NCBI RefSeq assembly: GCF_015706575.1
Contig: NW_024037076.1
Span: 10,946,777 to 11,010,776 of the forward strand
Source: Patiria miniata
Taxonomy: Eukaryota; Echinodermata; Asteroidea; Valvatida; Asterinidae
Direction of reading: 5' to 3'
Length of the DNA: 64,000 bases
In this document: positions 1 through 13,100 of the stretch, piece after piece
Position numbering within the stretch: the stretch's first letter is position 1
Layout: each line of letters begins with the position of its first letter
The notes under the pieces: model-generated
Databases searched by the model: none
What the model was told of the DNA's origin: nothing
The model's input: the letters and a program-made list of their open reading frames with translations, nothing else
Translations under genes and position numbers: made by a program

Positions 1-10
1 GGACACTTAG

Positions 11-627
11 GTACGGAAGCGTTAAAGGGACATACTAAAAAAAAAAAGTCATAATTATGACCTATTATTAAGTCATAATTATGAGTTATATCTCATAATA
101 ATGACTTATTATTAAGTCATAATATGACTGTATAATAAGTCATAATCATGACTTATATCTCATAATTATGACTTATATCTTATAATTATGACTTATTATT
201 AAGTAATAATTACGACTTATATCTCATAATTATGAGTTAATATTAAGTCATAATTGTGACTTATATCTTATAATTATGGCTTATTATTAAGTAATAATTA
301 CGACTTATATGTCATAATTATGACTTATTATTAAGTCAAAATTATGACATATCTTATAATAACGACTTAGTATTAAGTCGTAATTACGATATCTCATAAT
401 TATGACTTAATAATAAGTCATAATAATGAGATATAAGTCGTAATTAGGACCTAATACTAAGTCATAATTATGAGATATAAGTCGTTATTATGACTTAATA
501 ATTAGTCATAATTATGAGATATAAGTCATAATTATGAGGTATAAGTCATAATTATGAGGTATAAGTCATAATTATGACTAACTTCTTTTTTTTTAGTTTG
601 TATTATGTCCCTTTAACGCTTCCGTAC
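11..627. mobile_element. Miniature inverted-repeat element with AT-rich core
   Basis: The 24 bases at 11-34 (GTACGGAAGCGTTAAAGGGA...) recur as exact reverse complement at 604-627. Between them lies an AT-rich tandem array of the palindrome TCATAATTATGA with spacers such as CTTATATC and CTTATTATTAAG. No coding potential. The terminal repeats mark a non-autonomous DNA element; the family is not recognised. Confidence 0.85.
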
Positions 628-3600
628 TTAGGCCTCTGAAAATCAATACGTGGAGGGGAGGCTCGTGTCATATTTGTTAGGGGGAGCGTTCGCTCGTACC
701 CCCCCCCCCCTCTCCAAACAGGACGCTGGGAAGGGCTGACGATTCAACGTTCTGATTGGATAGATTTTGCGTGACCTGTGACCGGAAAGGCGTCATGGCC
801 AAGACCCTGCAAGGTTTGAAACGGCCATTAAAACTGAGTCATTCGTCACTCTTTTATTCTCATTCATAAATGCGGTTCCCTTTTTTGCTTGAAAAGCATA
901 ATAATGTAGGAAATGATCTGTAAAACTGTAAAATTTGTTTCTAATTCACGAAAGGTCGAAATGCATATCATTCGACGCTCAAAATGTGTCCACAATGAAA
1001 AAGAAATCACATCCGGTATGGTGTGTATGCATTTCTATGGCAAACTTTTCGGATAGTATTTGTGCGCATTGGCTAACCGCGGTCTACAGCTGCAGCCAGA
1101 TGCTTTATACAAAGGTCGTAATAAATTACCCAGAATGCCATCTCCACTTCCTTCACAAGATCCTGTGAAGCTCATCTGCCCTTCCAAGCGCCCTGTTTGT
1201 AGGGCGGGGGGGGGGGGGGCGAGCGAATGGGGAGCGCTGATAAAATCCTACAATCGAGCACACGTATTATTAACTAAAAGTGTACGTAAAATTCTGACAT
1301 TTTGCTAGTGCATTTTTTTATGGATTTTTAATTTTTTTAGGGGGGGGGCTAGACACAATTTCTGGGGGCCCCATAGCCCCCCCTCCCCCCCCCCCCCCCC
1401 CCCCCCCCGTAGAATCGCGCCTGACCGACTGACACGCAGTCGGGTGTGGGCAAAACAACTTTTATTGAAAGGAATGAAACTGGTTTGGAGAAAATAAGAA
1501 AGATAATTTCCAGATAATCTTTGCTGGTATAGATTTTGAGATAGCAAATACGATTGTTATGTTAAGTCTGAATTGGTAGATCGAATAATTGACAACATTT
1601 AAGAGTACAAGTCCAGGCTCTTCGACACGAGAATCGTTTCATAACACAATAAATGCATATTAATTTGAAACAATTGAATCGACCCCTTTTGCATTCTTGT
1701 TTCTGAAGTGAACCAGCTCCCACGTCAATTAAGGGGGAAGGAAGGAGGAACGGTCCTCTAATTAAAGCGGACGAGTGTTCAAACAAAATTTACAATTATG
1801 ATGAAATGACGACTATAATTTCCTGAACTACAATAAATGTATTCTTACATTACAACACTTCAAGCATTCAAGCTCATATGCACAATATAATGTCAAAGTA
1901 AATACAATGTGAACGTCAAAGTTCAACACATGGCTGGACATTGAATGTGTACATACGCTACACACGGGTACAAAACTACAATGCAACGAATCATATTTGT
2001 CTCACTGTCACGAAAATACCACAATTCGTCACCGTTTTCACGAAGAGCCACATATGTCGATTTTGAAGAAAAAGCTTTTTCGGGATTATCGCAAAAGAAG
2101 TTTCTCCCATTTTAAAACTGCAAAAAATACCACTTTGCAACAACTTTGTGAAGCAAGAAAAACATCACACTATTCTGTGTGAGCTGAATGTTTACATGAA
2201 CCCAGTAATAAGACTTAATTCAGCAGTTAATTAGTGAAAATTAATCAGTAAAGATACGTGGCTCTTCGTGAAAACGCAAATTCAGGTGTCTGACATATTG
2301 GCCCTTTCTGTTCAATGTGTATTTCCATAGGCGCGCGTAAGTACGCGCGCGCAGCTGAAAATGTAACAAAGATATGTGGCTCTTCGTGAAAACGCAAATC
2401 TCATTTGACCTACTTTTACGTATTTCCGTGCAATGGGTTTTGTACGCGTTCAAAGGGCCAAAATGTATGTGGCTCTTCGTGAAAACGCAAAATTCATTTA
2501 TCGAGATTTTGGCCCCTTGCAACATTAATGTAACTTGGAAATTAATGATGTTTTGCTTATAGAAACATGTCAACATGGTTAAGTACACTGCTTTAAAGCA
2601 AAATATTGAAAAAAATCAAAATCGAACAAATGGTAATTTTTGACATATGTGGCTCTTCGTAAAAACGTTGACGAATTTATCTCACAAAACGACCATACGA
2701 CACAGCAATACTCAATGGGAAGTTTCTTTAAGATCACCCTCCCACAGTGACATACCTCAGGAGCGTGGCAGGAGCTATGCTTCCTACAAAAACGAGAGAA
2801 TTTTCTAGAACAACATATATGTTGGTCTTCTCTGTTCGTAGCCCACATGAGAAAACTTGTTAAAAGTTGTCTTTGAGCGGGAAGTACAAAGGTCACACTA
2901 TGCAAATCACTTTGCCAAACTTTCGGACGAACAACAACTTTGGTGGGATTGATGTCAGAAGAACTCAATAAACACAAATTATTGCTGACACACACAAAAA
3001 CTGGCACAAAAAAACCCCACCCACTAGATACGCCACTGGTTATAACAAAGTATTGGTATTATAAAGTGATATTATGACAAATCAACGACTCTCACGCAGT
3101 CTGGTGAAAAAAATAGTTTTGAGGAAACAAGAAAGAGAAAATAAGACTGAAAGAGAAAAAGAACCATTCTAGCTGTTACAAATTCCATCTCTCGGCAATC
3201 TGTTACGATCTGATCGATCTTCTACTTTTCCATACAATTGGCAACTTTCCAGAAAATCACTCTTTTAATTTCGGAGTACGGCAAGTGAGCTATTTGTTAA
3301 TTGTGGATCCAATAATTGACAAAATCCAAGAGTAAAAGTCCGGGTTTTTCGCCAACCCGAATCGTTTCTGACTTGTCAACGAAATCCAATGTTGTGTTCA
3401 CGTCTTGTCGACCTTCAGCAAACACACACCGTTCTCACAGACCTGGCTATACCTATACATAATTTATGCCAAACTACAGGGTGAGTAAAAAGAAAAAGAA
3501 AAGAAAAAAAACCCAAAAAACAAATGCCGCGACCATTATTTTAGAGAAGTTCTATGATATGAAAGGCCAATTCAAAAGCTGTTTTTTTAGTGCAAGAATT

Positions 3601-4050
3601 GTTCAAATCACTTATGTACTTTTCAAGTTAAAGAATTTAACAAAACCACAGTTTTACAGTTCTGTCTACGGATCACAAGACGGTAGGTGTTCTTTCAGCA
3701 AAACGAAAACAAATCACGTAGGGATGTGCATGGGTGAATTGTTTCGTTTTGCTGAGAGAACGGACACATTTTTGTGATCCGTGGACAGAACTTTAAAACG
3801 GTGCATATGTTTAAAATTCCGTAACTTAAAAAGCATATGAGTGATTTGAATGATTCTTATTTTAGTGAGAACTTCACTAAAACAATAGTTTCCACATTTG
3901 GAACATTTTTGTATTGGCCAATTTATGGGAACAATGTAGATGTTCATGAGTATGTATTTGTATGAAAAGAATGTGTTTACTAGACCCGTTGCGTTTATAC
4001 TGCCATGTGCGTCCGTGTACTTACCATTTTCATTATCTACCTGTTGACAG
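628..4050. other. Non-coding DNA upstream of gene 1
   Basis: I see no convincing exon here. It holds long C or G tracts (about 700-710, 1204-1218, 1379-1408), the five-copy TGGCTCTTCGTGAAAACG motif (2033-2670) and AT-rich filler. A signal-peptide exon of gene 1 might be hidden here or lie outside the window. Confidence 0.5.
2033..2670. repeat. Dispersed 23-28 bp motif, five copies
   Basis: TGGCTCTTCGTGAAAACG with flanking ATATG and CAAAT occurs at about 2253-2283, 2371-2399, 2465-2492, a variant at 2642-2668, and inverted at 2033-2060. Sequence between copies is unrelated and spacing is irregular (about 90-220 bases). Confidence 0.8.
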
Positions 4051-4101
4051 GAACAACCACTCCTTCAGGATCAACCGATACTCCAGGAATCTGCAGTTGT
4101 G
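4051..4101 (+). CDS. Gene 1, short Thr/Pro/Ser linker exon
   Basis: A 51-base segment between an AG acceptor and a GTGAGA donor reads GTTTPSGSTDTPGICSC in phase 1 to phase 1, which joins in frame to the SEA exon at 6941. The Thr/Ser/Pro content fits the mucin-type linkers further on. The pyrimidine tract before it is weak and the nearest neighbour exon is 2.8 kb away, so this is the least certain exon of the gene. Confidence 0.5.
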
Positions 4102-7100
4102 GTGAGATATAAATTCACATACTTTTCAAATAAACAAAAAGTAAATTAATATATGGTCAGTAATAGCTAAAAGTAAGATATTGATGACAGATACATATCC
4201 ACATGTTAGTGAGATATGAATAAAAAATATCTAAATGAAAAAAATAAGGTGGTGAGATGACACATTTGCACATTGCTGATAGATACCTGCGAATTCACAT
4301 ATTGGTGAGAGATACAACTCATATATTATTGAGAGATGAATTATGAAAGTTACAAGAGATGAAACTCGGGATAGTCGAACATGCGGAAAACGGTTGTATA
4401 CTTGTAATATTGGAAAATGGTTGCTTAGTAACAGGTTCCTCACTTATAAGGAATGAAATTTTAGCTTCCCAAATAGAATCTCAACATCTTAAATTGCTGC
4501 CTTTTTCCCCTGCACTGTCCTTGATGCATTACTACCAAAGCACGAAACGTTAAGCACTGTTGCAAATAAAAAAAACCCTAATTTTCTTCAGGTTGGACCA
4601 GCATTGATCAGTTAATTTCAACTCAATTTCAACAACACACAGCTTTGTTGCAGCTGTGCAGACATCATAATGCTTGCATTGATGATAAGTCGGATTATCA
4701 GAACTATACATGATGATCCAAAAAATGCAATCCTAAAACATTTGCCTTTAATTACTGGATTCTTATGTTTTGGGATTGAGATCAAAGCTGAGAGATTTGT
4801 TTCTCACTAAAAAAAAATCATGAAATCGCACTTTGGTCAAAGTAGTCTTTTTTTATCCTGTACACAAGTACTTCAAACAGTGAAACATTTTTTGCTGTAA
4901 GCCTCCTTTGCAATTATCTTTCATTTGTGCAATTTCTTTAATATTTTGGCATAATTATGATACTGTAAAGGTTCCAAACTTGGGCCAAAAACGATCAGAT
5001 ACATTTTCAGGTGGAAAATTAATTGGTATTTCCATCAAATTTCTTTGAACTCTTGTCATATGATAATATATGTTGTTTGAAAGGATTAGGCAATGCACAA
5101 AAAGGCATCGTGAAATCACTTACTCTAATAATATCTTGTGTACAGGATGAAATATGACTATTCTAGGTAACCCGAAGTTTTTTTGAATGTATAAAACATA
5201 AACCATTTTTAACAATTCTAAAAAAAGTTACGATTTATCAAAGAGATTATAGTTTTACGTTTGGTTTAAATCAATATGGCGGCGCCCATGGTAGGCTATT
5301 TTCTCGTGACGGCTATTTTCTCGTGGTTAAATTTAGACAATAGTTCAAACAGTGCACAGAATGTTCAATTAAATTATTAGTGTTCCAGATTGGCGATCAT
5401 TCTTACGGAAGGGATTTTCTAAATGTAATTCATCACAAAATTTAGTGCTCAAGATATACGCAGTGTCCGTACGCAAACCGTGAACATGCCGTCGGACTAG
5501 ACACGTGGACCTCTAGAGAACCCTGCTCTACGGTTACGTGATCACGCAGATCATACAGCCACAAGCTCAATTGACCCTTTTTAAGCTCTGGCAGGAGCTT
5601 CTACATGTCACTTGTTGGTCGGTCGGTCGGTCTTTCTGGTCAAATATTCGACCAATAACAGTTGACTAATTGTGCAGATGCCGTGCCGTGGTCGTGTAAA
5701 TGCACACTTGCGGAAAGTTTGCAAGCACCAGTTTTGTTCAGATCGATGCGCATGCGCCTTTATTTTTGCATAATTATGTCTGTCTCCGGAAATAGACTAA
5801 AATAAGCCCCCCTATTGATTCCGGTAAAAAACTAGTACATTGACATTTTCCAAACAAACAAACAAACAAACAAACAAACAAACAAACACCCCAACACCCC
5901 AACAAACAAACACCCCCAACACCCCAACAAACAAACAAACAACAACAAAACAATTGTAAAACTTAACAAAAATGCAGCAATGTTATAAGTCACGTGGTAA
6001 ATAGCGCAGCGTAATTTTCGTGTGGGGCGGCGGCCCGGGCTTATGTGCACATTCTCCGGTCAACGTCACCGTCCGTTGCAGGATGAAATCATATTGTGCC
6101 AGTGTGGATGGTACCTTAAACCACACGGTTTTTTCTTAGCACTGGTGTGCGGAAAGGAGACTATTTTGATAGATTTCATGCAAGACTCTCATGCAAGACC
6201 GCCAGAGCTTATTGTGCACGTGAACTTGTTATTAATCAATTCATAATTATACATGGGCCTGGCCGCCAGAAGCGAGAGCGGTCCATTGAACATATACATG
6301 GGTCCAAACATTCGGGTCATTTCCCTCAAATTGTCCAGCATTTGTCGCTTTCTTCCTAGGCTAAAACATCTTTAAATCGCCATAGGCATACTTTCAATCC
6401 TAAGTTTAAAGTATTTAGTTTTCCACCTTAATGACTTGTGATTTGATAGCTGATTACATCATGATATCGTCACAAAATATTGTTTACATATTCGGACCAG
6501 GGTTGAAGTTCATACCAGGTTTTATATTTTTCCCGTGAACCACCTTGAAAACATTTAGGTTTGTTTTGATTGGATGTGTAATATGGAAAAAAAGCATGTC
6601 CCGGCTTTGGGAAGGCTATTTTTCCTATCGAAAATGTGAAATCTAACAGATGCTTTCGTCTGCATTATGGCGCATATCGAGAATGTATTGATTAAGAGTT
6701 ACTTACCTTTCTTGTTTGTTTGTTTGTTTGTTTGTTTGTTTGTTTGTTTGTTTTTCAATCGGGGGATGTGGCAGTTTCCCCACCTTCTCTTAAGAGTAGA
6801 TGTGCTTCTTAGTTTTAGCAAATGTCTTGGCATTTTTTCTTATTCTATTCAAAAGCATGATTGTTCTCTAATATTTATCCCCAAAACTCACATGATCGTA
6901 GTTGCACATTGTATACGAATGTTTTTGTTTTGCATTTTAGACGAGACAACCGATACAGTGCGGTTTTGCATTACTCACATTGATGGCATGAGTGTTACTT
7001 TTGATGCTGCTTACCTCGATAGAACTACAGATGAGTACAAGAATTTAAGTTCAAGGGTAATTAATGCGGTGAGTATCAAGACTGTTTTTGTTTTGTTTTC

Positions 7101-10100
7101 GGGTACGAAAATGGGTCAAATTGAACGTAACAATTTATAATAGCCTTTATATCTCCCCATACAACTGATGGTGAAGGATCTGCCATTTTTTTGGTAATAC
7201 AACACTACGAAAATATATTCCAAACACTCACCTTTGTTTAATCAATTTCAAATATTCGTCATTTTCCTAAAATTGGAACTTTAATGTTATATTATGAAAG
7301 CGAATTGTCCGGAATGTTACCCATGTAAAGCTCATTTTGAAGTTATTACTAGTTACTAAGCTGCAAACTCTGGACGGGAATTCAATGTTTTACTTAAGCA
7401 AAATTATACGACATCGGAACAACAGAGGTTTTTAAGTTTGTAGAAAATATAATTATCGTAACCGCAATTGAAAGTGGCACGCCAACGTTTGTGCGCAACG
7501 CGCAAATACTCAGTGCACATTTGAAGCTTTGTGCGCTAGGTGACGTGCTGGAGGACTGGTACATTTAGCTATATGACTATACATTTATTAAATGCGCGTA
7601 CACGATCGACACGTAGCAATTGTTGACTGGTGTGATTTGGGATATGACGTTTTGAACATCCGAGAGGCGCATAGCACCCGAGGCAAGCTGAGGGTCCTAT
7701 GCGTCCCTATATGTCTTGGATTTTTTTGGACTATGATGTAAAACTTTTTTTTTTAGCTATATGACTATACATTTATCAAATGCGCGTACACGATCGACAC
7801 TCAGCAATTGTTGACTGGTGTGATTTGGGATATGACATTTTGAACATCCGAGAGGCGCATAGCACCCGAGGCAAGCTGAGGGTCCTATGCGTCCCTATAT
7901 GTTTCGGAATTTTTTTGGACTATGATGTAAAACTCACGAACACAAACAGCAGTAAACACAACAATCATGACAATCTAATGGCATCTCACATGCATGTGGC
8001 GTGCTCAAAACAGCTGATAATCTGCAAATTCGCTGCGTTTTACATGTGAAACGATATATGTAGAACTAAAATAAGTTTAAGTTCTATTACGATGATTGAA
8101 TTTGAGGATGCAGATGTAATTGCATCATAGAGTCCCATTTAAGTGATGATATCAACTCCGCCGAATTCTTGCCGCCGACTTACTCTATTTCGTCGGGTCA
8201 GTGCGTGACAACATCGAGAAGCTGCAATCGGCTGAAAAGGATGCTGATTCCGGGTGCAATTCAAAATGACTAGGCAACTTTTGAATTGAAATCGAGATCT
8301 AAGAATATTATCTTCTCAGAATAAACAGCTAACATTTCATCGGGTTAGTTGTTGAGCACCCTCCCTCAGATTGTGAGCCCCTTTGTTAATGTTGTTTCAA
8401 ACGAAACAAATGCACACATGAAGAAAACAAGATCTACTGTACCGTAAAGTTACAAAACATATTCTTAAAAAAGTGGTGTGTTTAGAAGTATTGACCAAAT
8501 TTACTGTGAACATTTAGTTTCTTACAGCATAGGCTTTTATATATTTCGCACCATTTTTGCGATTTGTCCTACACTATAACAATAATTCGATATTATCTCT
8601 AATTTCCAATTTGTTTCCTCATTTGTAGTTCAGTGGTGAAAACATGATGGAAATTTGTCCCACCGACGAGGTACTCACAAACACAGTTGAGTTCAGTAAT
8701 GGAAGCGCGATTACAGTTTCTTTTGACATCAGACATTCAGTTTGTAACGAAGCTGACCTGGCAGAATCAATGGCCTGTGTGTTCCTGGAAGTCGGGATCT
8801 ATCTCTATGATGTTTATATAAATGGTAAGTGCAGACATTTGTGTGTTGAAACAGGCCTTTTGATGTTCTTCCATCTTTATTATTAATGCCCCAATGGAAG
8901 TTGAACGTACCTGTCGTTTCTCTTGTGATTCTCTATCTGTGTGTGTAATTTCGGGGTAAGGTTACTTCTTTATAATAAAGCACATTATAGTTTCAATTTC
9001 CTACACCAAGATAAAAGGTGTTATTTTTGTCTCAAAATATACGACATCAGAGACACATCGTTAAGCCTTAGATAAATATTAGATAAGTATTCTTGATAGC
9101 ATTCACGAACAAACCGGTTGCATTAAGGTTAAACTTACGTGGTAGTCACCTGGCCGGCCTATAATAGCTCAAATGTCTCAAAGGGGGAATCCTCCCCATC
9201 CCCTAAATATGACACATCATGGTGACAACAACATTGGGTCATCCTTGTTCTATAACATGATCAGTCTGGATGTTGAAGTCCTAGAAATCCATCACCTCAT
9301 TCATATCCAAAAATTGCTTCCACTACTTGTCCCCGACAATGATTCCATGCTTCCCACGAATATACGTGTAAATCACCTTGGCAGCTTGTGCTGGCCTTTG
9401 TTCTTCCCCATGTGTATCTATAAGCGATGTACCGGTGCTAAACAGCTCAGTTAAACTTAAGTTTTCAGTCAATATTTTTTTATTTCATGAGCCAGCCGCA
9501 AAAATAAAAAAAACAATCCTTTCCAAGAAAAACTACATTTTTGTAAATAGTTTAAACAAAAAAAAAAAAAAATACTTAAAAGATGATTCTGCACGATTTT
9601 CCTGTTTTGTTGGTCTTCACATTGCTCAAGTGAGGTAAAACAAATCGCCATATGTCTGAACAATAGCTGTTTATATTTGTTGAAAAGAACAATTTTCTGT
9701 TCTTGAAGTAAGTGCACGTAAGATTTAAAAGTATGTGAAAACATCTCAATATGGCGGCAGATAATTTAGATAAACTGTTTAATAATAATCCAGTGATGGA
9801 GAATTAATTTAAATTATTTTATGATTGTACAGGAATCCTAATCATAGCGGATGCCTCATGCCCAACCACCACTCCGGAACCAACCACCACTCCGGAACCA
9901 ACAACCACTCCCGAACCAACCACCACTCCGGAACCAACCACCACAGAGGGGATTGGTAAGTGAAAATTTCATGTTGCAATAACTATGTGTTGAAGTATTA
10001 AAGCGTGTATGTAATTCGTATCGGAATCACACAGCACAAATATACTGGACTGATTCAATTAAACATTAAATTGAATTGAATTTATACATACAAACAGGGT

Positions 10101-13100
10101 GGGGGCAACACCCAAAAGGGGCACTTGCTCAGGAAAATTTGCATCTTCCGTCTGTGTGAAAGTGGTGAAAAAGAATATTGTCCCGTTCATTTCTCTATAA
10201 ACATATCTGACGACTGAGGAACAAATTATAAATACGTTGTCCATCTTGCTCTTTTTACTCTGTTACCTAGTTTTGTTAAGAACACTTTTGTGAGAGAGGC
10301 ACTGTTGCTTTCATTTATTCGCGTGAAGAAAACTATTATTTGGGGGCTAGTTTTCCATCTATAGGAGGGGCGCAAATGTAATGTTGCCTTTCCGCGAGGG
10401 GCAGTTTTCCATCTCGAGAAGTTATCGCCAGAGGAACACTATTGTTTTTGACAGCCAATTTTCAATCTCGAGGGGGCACGATTTTAATATAGCGAGGAGG
10501 GTATCTGTACTTTCGGAGGGTAGTTTTTTAATTTCGAGAAGGTGCTCAATCTTGTTAATGTGAGAGGGGTACTTGTGTTTTAAAGGGGCAGTATTGCATT
10601 GAATTTACAAGAGACGAGACAATTTAATTTGAAGCGCGATCATATGTTTTTCTACGTGTGCGTTTGAGGGGCAGTGTTATTAACATCTCGAGGGGGTACA
10701 TTTATAAACCCGAGAGGGGAAATTTTGTTGGCCTGCTCTGTAAACAAATCACTCGTGATGTTACGGTAAAAACATTGTCAAACGGGTTGCCAAACAAACA
10801 AAATTACGGTCACTTACGGGTTTCTTAATTGACGGTGACCGTAATTTTATCACGAACTTCCCGTAAATCTGACGGAAATTTGACTTTAGGTAATGGAGTA
10901 CAAATCGTGTGGCATTGGGCTGGGTGCGCGAGGGGGGTGTAGGGAGATAAGTTACAGTTACAGCAGCTGGGAGTTGGGTATGAATGCTTTTAGACAAGCT
11001 GTAGATTTACAGGTTGTCTTTTACACGCATGGTGATTTTCATATCATTTTCATTTAAGGTGAAATAAGCTTTGAGTTGTAACTTAACTTGCATCAGTAAG
11101 TTGTAATTTATTTTTCATTTACATCTTTGTACTTATTTCTGGGTTCATGTATACATCTTGGCTTTGTTTGATAATGCTGATTTTATTCATGACTAACTCA
11201 TACCTTAACAAGATCATTGAATTGCTAGGCCATGCCATATATTTCCTTGTTCTTATTGCAGAATCAGTGACGTCCATGAAAACAATAGCAGTGTCTAATC
11301 TCATGCCGTCTACCGAAGGTAACACTTGTTTGTTTATGGCAGTCATGTGCTAAATCCTCACTTATTACCTAACCCCTAAGCACATGTACTACATTGTATT
11401 ACATTGTGTTTTTTCATTAATGAATAAAAAGGCAGGGAGTTTGGGGCGGTGCAGTGATTAATGAGTTCAAATGTATTGATCGATAAGTGTGACTCGTATA
11501 CCAAATCATGGAGGGAAATCAAATGGATCATGCAAATAGAACATTTTCTAATACTAGGGCCTTTTCATCGTTCTTTAAAATCACATAGGATCATTGCATT
11601 GATGCTTAAGGTAAGAATACCAAATTATTATCAAAAATGCTTACTAGGATTGAAGACTCAGACCTCCTGCAGCTAAACACCCTGTCTGACTTGCTGTCAT
11701 GTAGACAATAAGAAGAAATCAAGAGATAAAGTGATTTCAAACAATTAGTCCGTTAAGTGATTTCTGGAAATAAAGTGTGCTGTAAATGAAATCGTGTTTC
11801 GTGATCAAGAGACCGAGCATGGTTTTGTTACTCGTAGAGATTGTAATATTCACTCTGAGCAGACAGTTCAACAGGTTAGGTTTTGAACATTCTTCGTCGA
11901 GTGGTGTTACATGTATTATTGGAAACGAACACAATTAATGAAAAACATTGAAGTATACTGACTTTTTCTATTTGCACTGTAATGTCCTCGGTGCAGCTTT
12001 TTACCATTTCTCATCTTGGAGAATATGTACTTTCTCATTTTAAAGGATCGGTAAATGAGCCTATGCACACTACTGTATCTTCTGAAACTGTGTTAACAAC
12101 ATCTGCAAGCATCACTTCAGAAAGTAACCGGCCTAACTCCACAATTGTTTTCCAAATTTGTGCCATCTTGTGTTATTTCTTTCTTTATAATGACATTTGT
12201 AAATATTTCTCATGGCGGTATTTGATGTTGTTTTTTTTCGAAAACCTTTCGTTTGCATGATAATTGGGTTTCATATCTTGCAGAGTAATGACATTAGCAG
12301 AATGGTTCAACCCTTTTTGAAATCTTACACACTGTACCGTAATGTCTAGAGATACACTTTTTTTCATTACCGAATTATTGTTTGTTACTAGAGAAATTGA
12401 TTTTAATAAATGCAAAATATGTTTCCGGTATAACTGAATCCGATGTTTGTTTATGTCGTAAAACAGAATCACCCGGGATCGCAACAACGGTGGCAACTGC
12501 TGAGAAGCCCTCTACTCAAGGTGTGAAAGTGTTTGAAAAATGTTTTACTTGAGTAAAACCCATGATTTCCAGCAGGGAAGTGTTGTTTCTTGTAAAATGA
12601 CATGAGATAATGTTATACCGTCTTCTTTTTTGATCATCCAACAGGGTCACCAACAGTGACCGGAAAGCCACCAACAGAATCTAATGGAGGCTCCATAACT
12701 GAGATGTCAACAACCACTAAAGGTGAAACATAATATTTTTTGGCAGACCTGGGGGGGGGGGCAAGCCTATAGACCATTATCATGTTGCGGCCTTCTTCAT
12801 TTTTCCCCATTCAAATCAAGGTAGCCAAAGCGAGGCTGGAAGGAAAAATAGTCTGGTTCCTTTTTGCACAAAAAACCCATTATCATTCAGTACTGTCATT
12901 GGATACAGGGAACATGACTGAGATGGTGGCAGCATGATAAAGATCTATTGTCCTCTGTGTAGCTGACTGACTATCTAACTGATTTACTTACTTACTGTCA
13001 CCTGTGACGTACTCTGGTCCTGGACCAGCTTTTATACAAGGCGTGCCTATTTATAGCTCGCTTTCCTCTGCACGGCTTCCACCCATCTTTTTAACAAACC

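Noticed and set aside
5272-5379. Short frame MAAPMVGYFLVTAIFSW as a signal-peptide exon for gene 1
   Set aside because: No donor in the right phase before the stop, and it lies downstream of the first linker exon.
7780-8049. 89-codon open frame over the 188-base duplication
   Set aside because: The other copy of the duplication does not keep the frame as a gene, and the composition is not protein-like.
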